In this document: in pieces, positions 8,628 to 15,735 of the stretch
How positions within the stretch are numbered: the stretch's first letter is position 1
Layout: each line of letters starts with the position of its first letter
IMG/VR virus record: IMGVR_UViG_3300009161_000066
Coordinates: 1-50,348 of that record
Source of the DNA: a virus
Reading direction: 5' to 3' (one strand)
DNA: 50,348 nucleotides
The notes under the pieces: model-generated
What the model was told of the DNA's origin: nothing
Database searches by the model: none
The model's input: the letters and a program-made list of their open reading frames with translations, nothing else
Translations under genes and position numbers: made by a program

Positions 8628-8656
8628 TTGACCTTTCCTTACTTTTTATGTATAAT
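8628..8656 (+). promoter_or_regulatory. Sigma-70-type promoter, probably leaderless
   Basis: -35 TTGACC at 8628-8633, 17-base spacer, -10 TATAAT at 8651-8656. An ATG (8663) begins exactly six bases after the -10 box, as at two other promoters in this window. It drives the 8715-11595 operon. Confidence 0.75.
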
Positions 8657-8662
8657 AGTACT

Positions 8663-8698
8663 ATGAAAATACAATTCTCTTGCTCAACATGTAGTTGA
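8663..8698 (+). CDS. Possible 11-residue leader peptide
   Basis: ATG placed at the predicted transcription start of the upstream promoter, followed by MKIQFSCSTCS and TGA. It contains a CxxC pair (SCSTC). The stop precedes the aaaagga ribosome site of the next gene by a few bases. It could be a leaderless leader peptide or chance; there is no conservation evidence available. Confidence 0.3.
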   Translation: MKIQFSCSTCS

Positions 8699-8714
8699 TG
8701 CTAAAAGGAAAAAA

Positions 8715-8963
8715 ATGAAATGTGAAACATGTAACAAAGAATATAGTGCAGATTGTGAATATAATCAAGGTCGCTGCCCGCATCATCCATCATTAATTAA
8801 TGTGCAACCTAAAGATACTAGCAAGGGACATTTTTATGTTAGTCTTGTAAAGAGTGCATTGCGGATTGGTGCAGGTGTCAGATTACTACGTGGTGACTTG
8901 TTTACTGCAGGTATTTTGTTCATCTTGGCCGAAATCCTTGGGGTAGTTGAGGAGTTGGTATAA
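8715..8963 (+). CDS. Small zinc-ribbon plus membrane-segment protein
   Basis: 82 residues. The N-terminus has a Cys/His cluster (CETC at 3-6, C14, then CPHH at 21-24) likely to bind zinc. The C-terminal third is hydrophobic (LFTAGILFILAEILGVVEEL) and could be a single membrane helix. The strong AAAAGGAAAAA sequence precedes the ATG. It is the first full gene of the operon and overlaps the next gene by one base. Similar small proteins occur in T4-like phages without assigned function. Confidence 0.5.
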   Translation: MKCETCNKEYSADCEYNQGRCPHHPSLINVQPKDTSKGHFYVSLVKSALRIGAGVRLLRGDLFTAGILFILAEILGVVEELV

Positions 8964-9676
8964 TGTTTTGGAAGAAAAGTCCTACATTAAAAATAGAATG
9001 TTTTAATTTAAATTACCAGCTTATTAAATTGTTTCCAATTGTACATGCTAAAGAAAGCATTCCAGACTGGTGGCAAAAATTATCGAGAACAGTTAAATTT
9101 GGCAACTCTGAAGATATCCCGACAATGCGAACATGTCCGGGATTTATTGATTTTTTTAAACGCGGAATAACTATCCCGCTTTGGCAAGATCATAAAATTA
9201 CCTGGACTAACAACAGATTAATTGAGGTACAGGTTCCAGGCGGTGCTAATCCGGAAAATCAAACATCACACCCCGGTGAACAGTTTAACTTTGCATTTAA
9301 AAATTGGACCAACGTTAAACTAATGAGTCCGTGGAACCTACAAACTAAGCGAGAAGTTCCATTTTTAGTAGTTGAGGCATCTTGGAACAAACCTAATTTA
9401 GAAGATTGGGCGTTACCGCCAGGTGTATTAGAATTCAAATATCAACATACTACACACTTAAATATGTTCTTGCCGCCGGTGCAACGTATAGGGGAATTAG
9501 AAATTCCTGCTGGAACTCCTATGGTACATTTAATCCCTTTGGAACCAGTTAACATTGAATTAGAGTTTATTGAAATGACTAGAGAACAGTCTAACAGTTT
9601 TAGATTATTTCCATGGGCGTTTGCTAATAGCTATTATAAAACAAAAAAAATATTACAATCAAGAGAAAATATATGA
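8963..9676 (+). CDS. Conserved phage protein of unknown function
   Basis: 237 residues. The N-terminus (LFPIVHAKESIPDWWQKL) and a Trp/Pro-rich middle (FKNWTNVKLMSPWNLQT) recur in hypothetical proteins of T4-like marine phages. No catalytic pattern, membrane helix or signal is evident. It looks like a compact beta-rich globular domain. It is coupled to the preceding gene (TAATG) and the following gene (ATGA). Confidence 0.5.
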   Translation: MFWKKSPTLKIECFNLNYQLIKLFPIVHAKESIPDWWQKLSRTVKFGNSEDIPTMRTCPGFIDFFKRGITIPLWQDHKITWTNNRLIEVQVPGGANPENQTSHPGEQFNFAFKNWTNVKLMSPWNLQTKREVPFLVVEASWNKPNLEDWALPPGVLEFKYQHTTHLNMFLPPVQRIGELEIPAGTPMVHLIPLEPVNIELEFIEMTREQSNSFRLFPWAFANSYYKTKKILQSRENI

Positions 9677-9936
9677 ACGAACGAATTAAAGAACTTGCTA
9701 TTGAGGCTGGATACGAAAAGGATATGTTTGGTATTGGACACTGGGATATGTCAGAGTGTAAAAAGTTCGCTGAACTATTACTACGTGAGGCAATAGACAT
9801 AATTGAAAAAGCCCCTACACAACATTGTGCATATACTACATACGATAAAACTGTAGTAGATTGTACAGTTCAAAAAATTATTACTGCATTACATTCTGAA
9901 TTTGAATTAACAAAAATATACAAGGCCCCACAATGA
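9673..9936 (+). CDS. Small conserved phage protein
   Basis: 87 residues. The pattern NERIKELAIEAGYE, followed by CKKFAELLLREAIDIIE, is widespread in tailed phages. The protein is predicted to be a short helical domain. No function is known. It overlaps both neighbours by four bases within the clamp-loader operon. Confidence 0.5.
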   Translation: MNERIKELAIEAGYEKDMFGIGHWDMSECKKFAELLLREAIDIIEKAPTQHCAYTTYDKTVVDCTVQKIITALHSEFELTKIYKAPQ

Positions 9937-10850
9937 ACGATTTATGGACAGAAAAATATCGCCCAAGCACCGTCGACGGATACGTGTTCCGTGACAATCA
10001 TCAAAAGACTCAAGTAGAAGCATGGATCAAACAAAAGACCATTCCGCACTTGCTGTTTAGCGGTAATGCTGGCATTGGCAAGACAACCTTAGCCAAGATA
10101 TTGTTTAAAGAACTTGATATTAACGATCTTGATATTTTAGAAATTAACGGCTCACGTACTAACTCTGTAGACGACATCCGCTACAAGATTGTAAACTTTG
10201 TACAGATGATTCCGTTCGGTGACTTTAAAGTAGTGCTACTAGATGAAGCTGATTACTTGAGTCCAAACGCACAAGCGGCATTACGTGGTGTTATGGAAGA
10301 ATATCATACTACTGCTAGATTTGTACTTACTTGTAACTATCCTAACAGAATTATCCCTGCTATCCATTCCAGATGTCAAGGTTTTCATATTGAAAAAGTT
10401 GACATTGCTGAGTTTACTGCTCGCATTGCTACTATTCTTATGGAAGAGAAAGTAGAATTTGATCTAGACACTTTAGACACATTTGTCAAAGCAACCTATC
10501 CGGATCTACGTAAATGTATTAATACTGTACAAATGAACAGCCTAAATGGGTCATTGCATACTCCGGAGAAGGGAGATACTGGAGAACAAGACTATAAGAT
10601 TGAAATGGTTGAACTTTTTAAGAAAGGCAAGATCAGCGAAGCACGTAAATTAGTGTGCAGTCAAGCTAGGCCAGAAGAGATGGAAGAAATCTATCGTTGG
10701 TTGTATGACAACATTGAAATCTTTGGTACAGAATCACTACAAGAAAAAGCAATCCTTATTATTAAACAAGGACTAGTAGATCATACGCTAGTCATCGACC
10801 CCGAAATTAACCTTGCCGCTTGCCTAATTAGACTGAGCCACGTACAATGA
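9933..10850 (+). CDS. 44: Clamp loader large subunit (gp44-like AAA+ ATPase)
   Basis: 305 residues, the usual size for gp44/RFC-small-subunit proteins. [14 protein letters not shown] at the start is the RFC box. Walker A is GNAGIGKTT (44-52), Walker B is VVLLDEAD with D104/E105, and the SRC arginine-finger motif is at 146-148. The protein opens the gp45 ring and loads it at primer ends using ATP. The partner gp62 is not recognisable in the adjacent genes; instead a ferredoxin gene overlaps downstream by four bases. Confidence 0.88.
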   Translation: MNDLWTEKYRPSTVDGYVFRDNHQKTQVEAWIKQKTIPHLLFSGNAGIGKTTLAKILFKELDINDLDILEINGSRTNSVDDIRYKIVNFVQMIPFGDFKVVLLDEADYLSPNAQAALRGVMEEYHTTARFVLTCNYPNRIIPAIHSRCQGFHIEKVDIAEFTARIATILMEEKVEFDLDTLDTFVKATYPDLRKCINTVQMNSLNGSLHTPEKGDTGEQDYKIEMVELFKKGKISEARKLVCSQARPEEMEEIYRWLYDNIEIFGTESLQEKAILIIKQGLVDHTLVIDPEINLAACLIRLSHVQ

Positions 10851-11170
10851 CGCACCTTGTTACCGAAAATTGCATCAAATGTAAGCATACTGATTGCGTA
10901 TCAGTATGTCCAGTTGACTGTTTTTATGAAGGTCCAAATTTTCTAGTAATTAATCCAGATGAATGCATCGATTGCGGAGTATGTATTCCCGAATGTCCAG
11001 TTGACGCAATTGTAGCAGACAACGATACTAATACTAACATTCCAATATGGTTAGAAATTAATACTAGACTTAGCAACAAATGGCCGGTTATTACTAAAAA
11101 GAAACCGGCCTTGCTCGATTCTGAAGAATGGAAAGACAAGCCTAATAAATTAGACTTGCTAGAAGAATGA
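10847..11170 (+). CDS. fdxA: FdxA-type 7Fe ferredoxin
   Basis: 107 residues, the same length as Azotobacter-type FdxA, and closely similar along its length. Cysteines lie at 9, 12, 17, 21, 25, 40, 43, 46 and 50. The family pattern predicts a [3Fe-4S] cluster on C9/C17/C50 and a [4Fe-4S] cluster on C21/C40/C43/C46. The extra FdxA tail ([13 protein letters not shown]-like region) is retained. This is a proteobacterial ferredoxin, unlike the plant-type [2Fe-2S] ferredoxins reported in cyanophages. It overlaps gp44 and dCMP deaminase. Supplying electrons to phage redox enzymes such as the QueE-like radical SAM protein is inference. Confidence 0.9.
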   Translation: MTHLVTENCIKCKHTDCVSVCPVDCFYEGPNFLVINPDECIDCGVCIPECPVDAIVADNDTNTNIPIWLEINTRLSNKWPVITKKKPALLDSEEWKDKPNKLDLLEE

Positions 11171-11595
11171 AACAACGACTGATCGATGCATACATGAAAA
11201 CTGCGGAGACATTTGCAGAACTTAGTCATGCTCGCAGATTGCATGTTGGTGCTATTGTGGTCAAGGATGATAGAATTATATCCATTGGCTACAATGGTAT
11301 GCCGGCTGGTTGGGATAACGATTGTGAAGACAAAGTTTGGACACAAGACGGCGATTATACATTAAAAACTAAACCAGAGGTACTTCATGCTGAAACTAAT
11401 GCAATTGCCAAGTTGGCTAAATCTAACGAATCTGGTATGGGTGCTACTATGTTTATTACCCATGCTCCATGTTTGGACTGTGCCAAACTTATCTACCAAA
11501 GTGGTATTGGCAGTGTTCTATATAGGAACTCTTATCGGGATACTGGTGGGGTTACGTTTCTTGAAAAATCAGGAATACAAGTAGAACAAGTATAA
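11167..11595 (+). CDS. cd: Deoxycytidylate deaminase
   Basis: 142 residues. The zinc and catalytic motifs are HAETN (H74, E76) and PCLDC (C102, C105), with the substrate-loop pattern [15 protein letters not shown] near residues 41-55 typical of dCMP deaminases. It converts dCMP to dUMP, feeding thymidylate synthesis, here by the ThyX encoded at the right edge of the window. It overlaps the ferredoxin gene by four bases and ends at a terminator. Confidence 0.88.
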   Translation: MKQRLIDAYMKTAETFAELSHARRLHVGAIVVKDDRIISIGYNGMPAGWDNDCEDKVWTQDGDYTLKTKPEVLHAETNAIAKLAKSNESGMGATMFITHAPCLDCAKLIYQSGIGSVLYRNSYRDTGGVTFLEKSGIQVEQV

Positions 11596-11618
11596 AAAGG
11601 ACCCGAAGGTCCTTTTTT
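11594..11618 (+). terminator. Rho-independent terminator between convergent genes
   Basis: Stem aaaaaggacc/ggtccttttt with a cgaa tetraloop. The A-run on one side and T-run on the other let it act in both directions, ending both the dCMP deaminase operon and phoH on the reverse strand. Confidence 0.85.
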
Positions 11619-12339
11619 AATCATCACCGTAAACTTCTAGTACCTCCCGCACGGCATCGTGTCTTTCAATGTCTTTATGATCAAACTGAACAACGTCTAT
11701 ATGTGATAGCCGTTTGCCTTCAATCTTTCCCACAAAGTCTAATAGACCGTTGTCTCTCAATCTATCTGCTTGATTCAAATCTCCTGTTACCACCATCTTA
11801 GAATTCTCACCTAACCGGGTTAGTAACATCTTCATTTGGTTTTGTGTGGCATTTTGCATTTCGTCCGCAATAATGTAAGCATTCTTAAACGTACGGCCGC
11901 GCATATATGCAAGTGGGCTTATTTCGATAACTCCTTCCTCCAGCATTGCTGCTATATCTTTTTGTTGGTAATATTCTCCTAATACATCGAAGATCGGTCT
12001 TGTCCATGGAGCCATCTTTTCATTTAGCGTACCTGGTAAAAATCCTAAATCTTCATCTACGGAAACGGCGGGTCTTGTGACTATAATTTTGTCAACTTTA
12101 CCTTCTTGATAAAGTTTAATACCATTTTGCACAGCCAACAAAGTCTTACCCGTACCTGCAGGACCGATTGCAAAAACAATATTTTTACGATCGTCTTGAA
12201 GTTTAAAAAGATAAGTTTCTTGGTTTTTATTGCGAGGCAACAGCGTTACACGCTGCTTTTTTGCAGGTATGTGTGCATGAAAGTCAATTACATTCACATC
12301 TGAAGTAAAACGTTTTTTCACTCTTGTGTTTTTACTCAT
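11617..12339 (-). CDS. phoH: PhoH-like ATPase
   Basis: 240 residues. Walker A GPAGTGKT is at 59-66. The characteristic PhoH segments are IIVTRPAVSVDEDLGFLPG, SPLAYMRGRTF and IIADEMQNATQNQMKM (Walker B, DE), followed by VVTGDLNQAD. PhoH-like proteins are common in marine phages; they are ATPases, possibly with RNA-related roles, and their job in phage infection is not settled. It is one of two reverse-strand genes, with its own upstream region (12340-12480) that includes a long imperfect hairpin. Confidence 0.85.
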   Translation of the reverse strand: MSKNTRVKKRFTSDVNVIDFHAHIPAKKQRVTLLPRNKNQETYLFKLQDDRKNIVFAIGPAGTGKTLLAVQNGIKLYQEGKVDKIIVTRPAVSVDEDLGFLPGTLNEKMAPWTRPIFDVLGEYYQQKDIAAMLEEGVIEISPLAYMRGRTFKNAYIIADEMQNATQNQMKMLLTRLGENSKMVVTGDLNQADRLRDNGLLDFVGKIEGKRLSHIDVVQFDHKDIERHDAVREVLEVYGDD

Positions 12340-12366
12340 TAAGTTTATCTCCCACTTTTGGTTATA

Positions 12367-12408
12367 GTAGGACTTGTAGTGACCGCCCAGTAACTACATA
12401 GGTCCTAC
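12367..12408 (-). promoter_or_regulatory. Imperfect inverted repeat upstream of phoH
   Basis: GTAGGAC...GTCCTAC (7 bp) and TGTAGT...ACTACA (6 bp) form a two-step hairpin or operator-like dyad 28-69 bases before the phoH ATG. There is no T-run, so it is not a terminator. Its role is unknown; it may be a 5'-leader structure or a repressor site. Confidence 0.35.
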
Positions 12409-12425
12409 ACTCTTACTTATACCTT

Positions 12426-12455
12426 TTGGACTAAGATAAACTGACGTGATATGAT
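12426..12455 (+). promoter_or_regulatory. Candidate sigma-70-type promoter
   Basis: TTGGAC at 12426-12431, 18-base spacer, TATGAT at 12450-12455, upstream of the gene at 12498. A CTAAATAA sequence at 12466-12473, loosely like the T4 late promoter, also lies here, so the unit may be read early and late. Confidence 0.45.
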
Positions 12456-12497
12456 TTAAACCCAGCTAAATAAGTATAGAACACCCTGGGAACCAAT

Positions 12498-13067
12498 ATG
12501 CGCGATATACTTGACGTTATTAAAAACGTAGAAACAATTTACAGTACTAACAGCAGTCTATCAACTCTTAAAGATTTCGAAAGAGTTCTAGATGAAATGA
12601 ATATGTACGTATATAAAAACTGGCAAGATGGCGAATTAGCAGAAGGTCCTAAAGTTGACCGTCACTGGATTACTTGTAGTTTTATGTGGCCAAAGGATAA
12701 GATGCCTGATCCTATGGCAGGCAAGAGATTGCTAGACTATGGCTGCAAAGTAACTTATGAACAAACACATTTGCTAGAGCCACGGAAAGTTAAAACCCCT
12801 GATGATTTTAGACCAGGCACACGTAAAGGTAAACTAGACCGCAAACCTGTATGGCTTGTAGAAATTACAATGCCCAAGACGCTAGTTGAAGATATTTACA
12901 ACGGATACATGACTAAGATGAAGGAAAGTATGGGCATTGGACGAAATGCGAACGTAGATAGTGCTCCGGCACAAGCAGCTGATGTGGCTGCTCTAGCAGC
13001 GCCGCCAATACCTGCACCAGCAGCACCAGCAGCACCAGCAGGAGGAGATGTTAATGCACAAGTTTAA
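12498..13067 (+). CDS. Conserved phage protein with Ala/Pro-rich tail
   Basis: 189 residues. The globular part (1-150) has a helical N-terminus (ILDVIKNVETIY, LKDFERVLDEMN), then a basic region with WLVEITMPKTLVEDIYNGYM. The last 35 residues are an Ala/Pro linker (AAPPIPAPAAPAAPAG). It resembles unassigned proteins of T4-like marine phages. The gene end overlaps the next gene, whose ribosome site (ggaggag) is encoded within the linker. Confidence 0.45.
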   Translation: MRDILDVIKNVETIYSTNSSLSTLKDFERVLDEMNMYVYKNWQDGELAEGPKVDRHWITCSFMWPKDKMPDPMAGKRLLDYGCKVTYEQTHLLEPRKVKTPDDFRPGTRKGKLDRKPVWLVEITMPKTLVEDIYNGYMTKMKESMGIGRNANVDSAPAQAADVAALAAPPIPAPAAPAAPAGGDVNAQV

Positions 13068-13788
13068 TGAAGGCCTATTAGCAGGCGACTTAAAAATGTT
13101 AGTGGATAATATTTTTGAAGTTGACAGCTATTCTAGTAAAATGGGCGAAGATAAAGACATTGTAGTTTTGGCATTCACTGTAGGTAGTCAAAAACCTGCA
13201 GATGATCTAGTTGAGTTTATGGAAAGCGGTTATGATTTTGTTCTAGACGCAGATGCAAGCCCTGGAGAACTTAGTGATGGCAAGTATAAAGTGTTTGTTG
13301 AAATTGAACGTAATCGTCGTATCAGTGAACAAATTTTAGAATTACTAAATGGAGTACGCCAACTTGCAGAAGTTGAAAACTTTAAATTTAGATATCATAA
13401 GAGCTTTCACAGTATCGATGCCGACGAATCAAATCTCAACGAAACAATTCCAAAAACTAAAGATGACTATGAGATCACTATACAAGAAAATGTAATGAAT
13501 AACTTTGGTAACTTCTTTGGACGTAGCTATTTAGAAAGTGTTAGTGTAGATCACGAGGACATAGTATTCCAGAAGAAATTTTCAGGCCCGTTGCGTTTGC
13601 GTATTAAAGATTTTGGCCGTACTGAAGAAATATACAACAATATCCAAGGCCCTATTATGTTAGAAGGTAGTGCAATGAGTGAAATACTGTACTACACAAA
13701 GTATGTTGGTAACTATAATATTACTAAAATTGGTTCATCTTTTGTATTTGAGAATGACGGATATGCAGTGGTGTTGGAGAAAGTTTAA
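13054..13788 (+). CDS. Conserved phage protein of unknown function
   Basis: 244 residues. Start set at the ATG at 13054 because GGAGGAG at 13041-13047 is spaced seven bases away; the in-frame ATG at 13048 is too close. The sequence is acidic and mixed alpha/beta, with segments VVLAFTVGSQKPADDLVEF and KVFVEIERNRRISEQILELL. No catalytic motif is evident. It overlaps the upstream gene by 14 bases and is coupled to the spanin gene by ATG/TAATG. Confidence 0.45.
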   Translation: MHKFNEGLLAGDLKMLVDNIFEVDSYSSKMGEDKDIVVLAFTVGSQKPADDLVEFMESGYDFVLDADASPGELSDGKYKVFVEIERNRRISEQILELLNGVRQLAEVENFKFRYHKSFHSIDADESNLNETIPKTKDDYEITIQENVMNNFGNFFGRSYLESVSVDHEDIVFQKKFSGPLRLRIKDFGRTEEIYNNIQGPIMLEGSAMSEILYYTKYVGNYNITKIGSSFVFENDGYAVVLEKV

Positions 13789-14408
13789 TGAGCCAATTTG
13801 GATGGATGTTAAGTCTTATCCCAGATAGCCTTTTTGTTTGGATTTACTATGCATTTACAATAGTAGGTGTTAGTCTGTACATTGCCAGTAAACTTGTAAC
13901 GTGGATTCCCATGATGGGGCAGTACAAATTACCCGCAGAACTAGTGGGCGTAGTACTGTTAGTAATAGGATCATACTTGTTTGGCGGACATAATGTGCAA
14001 TCTGCATGGCTTGCTCGAGTAGCAGAATTAGAAGCTAAAGTTAAGATTGCAGAAGAAAAATCGCAACAGGTTAACACAGTTATAGAAACAAAGGTAGTTA
14101 CAAAGGTTAAAGTCATTAAGGAAAATGTCTATGTCAACAGAGAAATTATCAAAGAAGTTGCAGGTAAGCAATTGGATGCTAGTTGTAGCTTGCCTAAGTC
14201 TACTGTCAGCTTGCACGACAGCGCCAGTCGTAATGAAGTGGCCGGACGTGCCGCCGCAACTGATGGAACCCCCAGTGAAGTTAAAGCCAGTCAACTCCTA
14301 GACAGAGTTGTTGAAAACTACGGAAGCTGTCATGAAAATGCGGCTAAACTAGAAGCATGGCAAGAATGGTACCGAGAGCAGAAAAAAATCTTCGAATCAG
14401 TTAAATAG
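13788..14408 (+). CDS. Rz: Inner-membrane spanin (Rz-like)
   Basis: 206 residues. Two hydrophobic segments lie near the N-terminus (about residues 8-32 and 50-66). A coiled-coil region (VAELEAKVKIAEEKSQQVN, then KVVTKVKVIKENVYVNREI) follows, with a periplasmic C-terminal region (LLDRVVENYGSCHENAAKLEAWQEW). This layout fits an i-spanin, although two membrane segments instead of one is unusual. The decisive support is a complete Rz1-type lipoprotein nested in the +1 frame at 14131-14301. Spanin pairs fuse the inner and outer membranes at the last step of lysis in Gram-negative hosts. Confidence 0.75.
   Translation: MSQFGWMLSLIPDSLFVWIYYAFTIVGVSLYIASKLVTWIPMMGQYKLPAELVGVVLLVIGSYLFGGHNVQSAWLARVAELEAKVKIAEEKSQQVNTVIETKVVTKVKVIKENVYVNREIIKEVAGKQLDASCSLPKSTVSLHDSASRNEVAGRAAATDGTPSEVKASQLLDRVVENYGSCHENAAKLEAWQEWYREQKKIFESVK
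14131..14301 (+). CDS. Rz1: Outer-membrane spanin lipoprotein Rz1, nested in Rz
   Basis: A 56-residue frame lying wholly inside the Rz gene, shifted by +1. It has a basic N-terminus (EKLSKK), a hydrophobic stretch (WMLVVACLSL) and a lipobox LSAC with Cys28 as the lipidation site. A proline-rich mature peptide follows (PDVPPQLMEPPVKLKPVNS). That is the classic nested Rz1 architecture of lambda-like spanins. AAGGA at 14118-14122 is eight bases before the ATG at 14131; the in-frame ATG at 14125 is too close. It partners with Rz across the periplasm. Confidence 0.85.
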   Translation: MSTEKLSKKLQVSNWMLVVACLSLLSACTTAPVVMKWPDVPPQLMEPPVKLKPVNS

Positions 14409-14432
14409 TAGTATATTAAGTAGGAGCGAGAG

Positions 14433-14996
14433 ATGGCATTAATAGATTCAGTACTAAACTTGGTAACTAAACACCCTAAAGACCCGGACGCACCTAAGCC
14501 TCCAGTGGGATCACGTAGTGAACGTGAAGCAAAATTAAAAGACAAAGCAGGTATGGTTATTTCCGTATTTGCTTTATTGTTAGCAGTCAACGCATGGTAT
14601 GGCGGCAAGTTAGGTAGCACAGTATTAAATAATACACTGGGTGCTAACAACACTTGGGCACAGTATCAAGCTAAAGCCAGTCGTGGCGTAAGCTACGAGA
14701 TTGCCGCTAAGACAACAGCTGATCCAACAATTAAAGCAGAATTCATGGCAGAGAAAGAACGCATGGATGCTGACAAGAAAGAAATTGCTAGTAAAGCAAG
14801 AGAGATGGAAGCTGAACGAGAAATTGCTAAAAAATCCAGTCCATGGATTGGTTATGCATCAACAGCATATCAGTTGGCAATCGTTGTGCTGTCAGCAAGT
14901 ATTCTTGCAGTCAGCATGGCCATGTTCTGGGGTAGCTTTGTTGTAGCAGGATTCGGAATTGTATTAAGCCTAAACGGTTTATACCTTTGGTTCTAA
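14433..14996 (+). CDS. DUF4337-like membrane protein
   Basis: 187 residues. The hydrophobic segment MVISVFALLLAVNAWYGG (about 41-58) and the following NTLGANNTWAQYQAKA signature match the DUF4337 family. A charged helical region (EFMAEKERMDADKKEIASK) follows, then two C-terminal membrane helices (about 143-160 and 166-185). It lies between the spanin pair and a holin-like gene, suggesting an envelope role during lysis. The biochemical function of DUF4337 is not known. Ribosome site taggagcgag before the ATG. Confidence 0.65.
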   Translation: MALIDSVLNLVTKHPKDPDAPKPPVGSRSEREAKLKDKAGMVISVFALLLAVNAWYGGKLGSTVLNNTLGANNTWAQYQAKASRGVSYEIAAKTTADPTIKAEFMAEKERMDADKKEIASKAREMEAEREIAKKSSPWIGYASTAYQLAIVVLSASILAVSMAMFWGSFVVAGFGIVLSLNGLYLWF

Positions 14997-15006
14997 GGAG
15001 AATGTT

Positions 15007-15123
15007 ATGTTAGATATTTTATTATGGGTAGCAGTAGGAGCATTTGTAGGTTGGAATTTTCCGCAGCCTTTCTGGGCCAAGGCAATTCAAGAAAAGATTC
15101 AAACAATGTTAGCTAAGAAGTAA
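15007..15123 (+). CDS. 38-residue membrane peptide
   Basis: ATG at 15007 is preceded by AAGGAG with six-base spacing. The N-terminal LDILLWVAVGAFVGWNF is a single membrane segment, and the C-terminal helix (KAIQEKIQTMLAKK) is amphipathic and basic. It sits in the lysis-type cluster between DUF4337 and the holin-like gene. Its size and topology would suit a small holin or holin modulator, or an accessory of its neighbours; this is inference. Confidence 0.6.
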   Translation: MLDILLWVAVGAFVGWNFPQPFWAKAIQEKIQTMLAKK

Positions 15124-15145
15124 TAGACTAATAGGAGCGAACATT

Positions 15146-15703
15146 ATGGCAGAAGAAGTTAAAGTTTTAAGCGCAAGCGAAACAAAAAAAGAAGATTGGA
15201 TGAACAGTAAATGGCGTCCAATGATGGGGTGGATGTATATGGTAGTCTGTATGATGGACATGGTAGTATTTCCAATTCTTTGGAGTCTATTGCAGACCTT
15301 CACTCATAGTACAATTACACAATGGACACCACTAACACTGCAAGGTGCAGGACTATTTCATATTGCCATGGGTGCAGTACTAGGTATTGCGGCATTTGGT
15401 CGCACACAGGAAAAATTAGGCGGAGCAAACAATGGCGGAATACAAACACCAGGAGCAGGATTTGCGAGCGGGACTCCAGCATTTGGCCAACCGCAATCAG
15501 GAGGCTTCGGCAACTCCGGTGGTTTTAATTCACCAGCACCAACAGGCTTTGGTAGTAATTCAGGATTTGGAGCACCAGTGTCTGCAGCTCCAAGTTGGGG
15601 GACAACACCTGTTGCAGCCGGTGGGTTTGGTGCAATGCCGGTCGTGAGTAGGCCAGCGCCTAGTAGGCCGCCATTGGATGAAAAATTTCCACCTTTAGAT
15701 TGA
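15146..15703 (+). CDS. 3-TM holin-like protein with Gly/Phe-rich tail
   Basis: 185 residues. The first 95 resemble the 3-TM holin family (gene-transfer-agent type). KWRPMMGWMYMVVCMMD and a VVFPILWSLLQ helix are followed by PLTLQGAGLFHIAMGAVLGI and the short FGRTQEK end. Residues 95-185 are a low-complexity Gly/Phe/Asn/Pro tail (FGQPQSGGFGNSGGFN and similar) ending PPLDEKFPPLD. That tail is long for a holin and would be cytoplasmic or periplasmic depending on topology. A holin would time lysis by opening the inner membrane. The endolysin gene is at 21697. Confidence 0.6.
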   Translation: MAEEVKVLSASETKKEDWMNSKWRPMMGWMYMVVCMMDMVVFPILWSLLQTFTHSTITQWTPLTLQGAGLFHIAMGAVLGIAAFGRTQEKLGGANNGGIQTPGAGFASGTPAFGQPQSGGFGNSGGFNSPAPTGFGSNSGFGAPVSAAPSWGTTPVAAGGFGAMPVVSRPAPSRPPLDEKFPPLD

Positions 15704-15729
15704 CAAACTAGGTCTTAATGCTATATAAT
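15700..15729 (+). promoter_or_regulatory. Sigma-70-type promoter, probably leaderless
   Basis: -35 TTGACA at 15700-15705, 18-base spacer, -10 TATAAT at 15724-15729. The dnaJ ATG at 15736 follows after exactly six bases, and there is no ribosome site. It overlaps the end of the holin-like gene. Confidence 0.75.
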
Positions 15730-15735
15730 AGCACT

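Noticed and set aside
11617-12339. PhoH gene as evidence for phosphate-stress regulation (pho box).
   Set aside because: No direct repeats like a pho box were seen in 12340-12480, and PhoH in phages is not reliably tied to phosphate.
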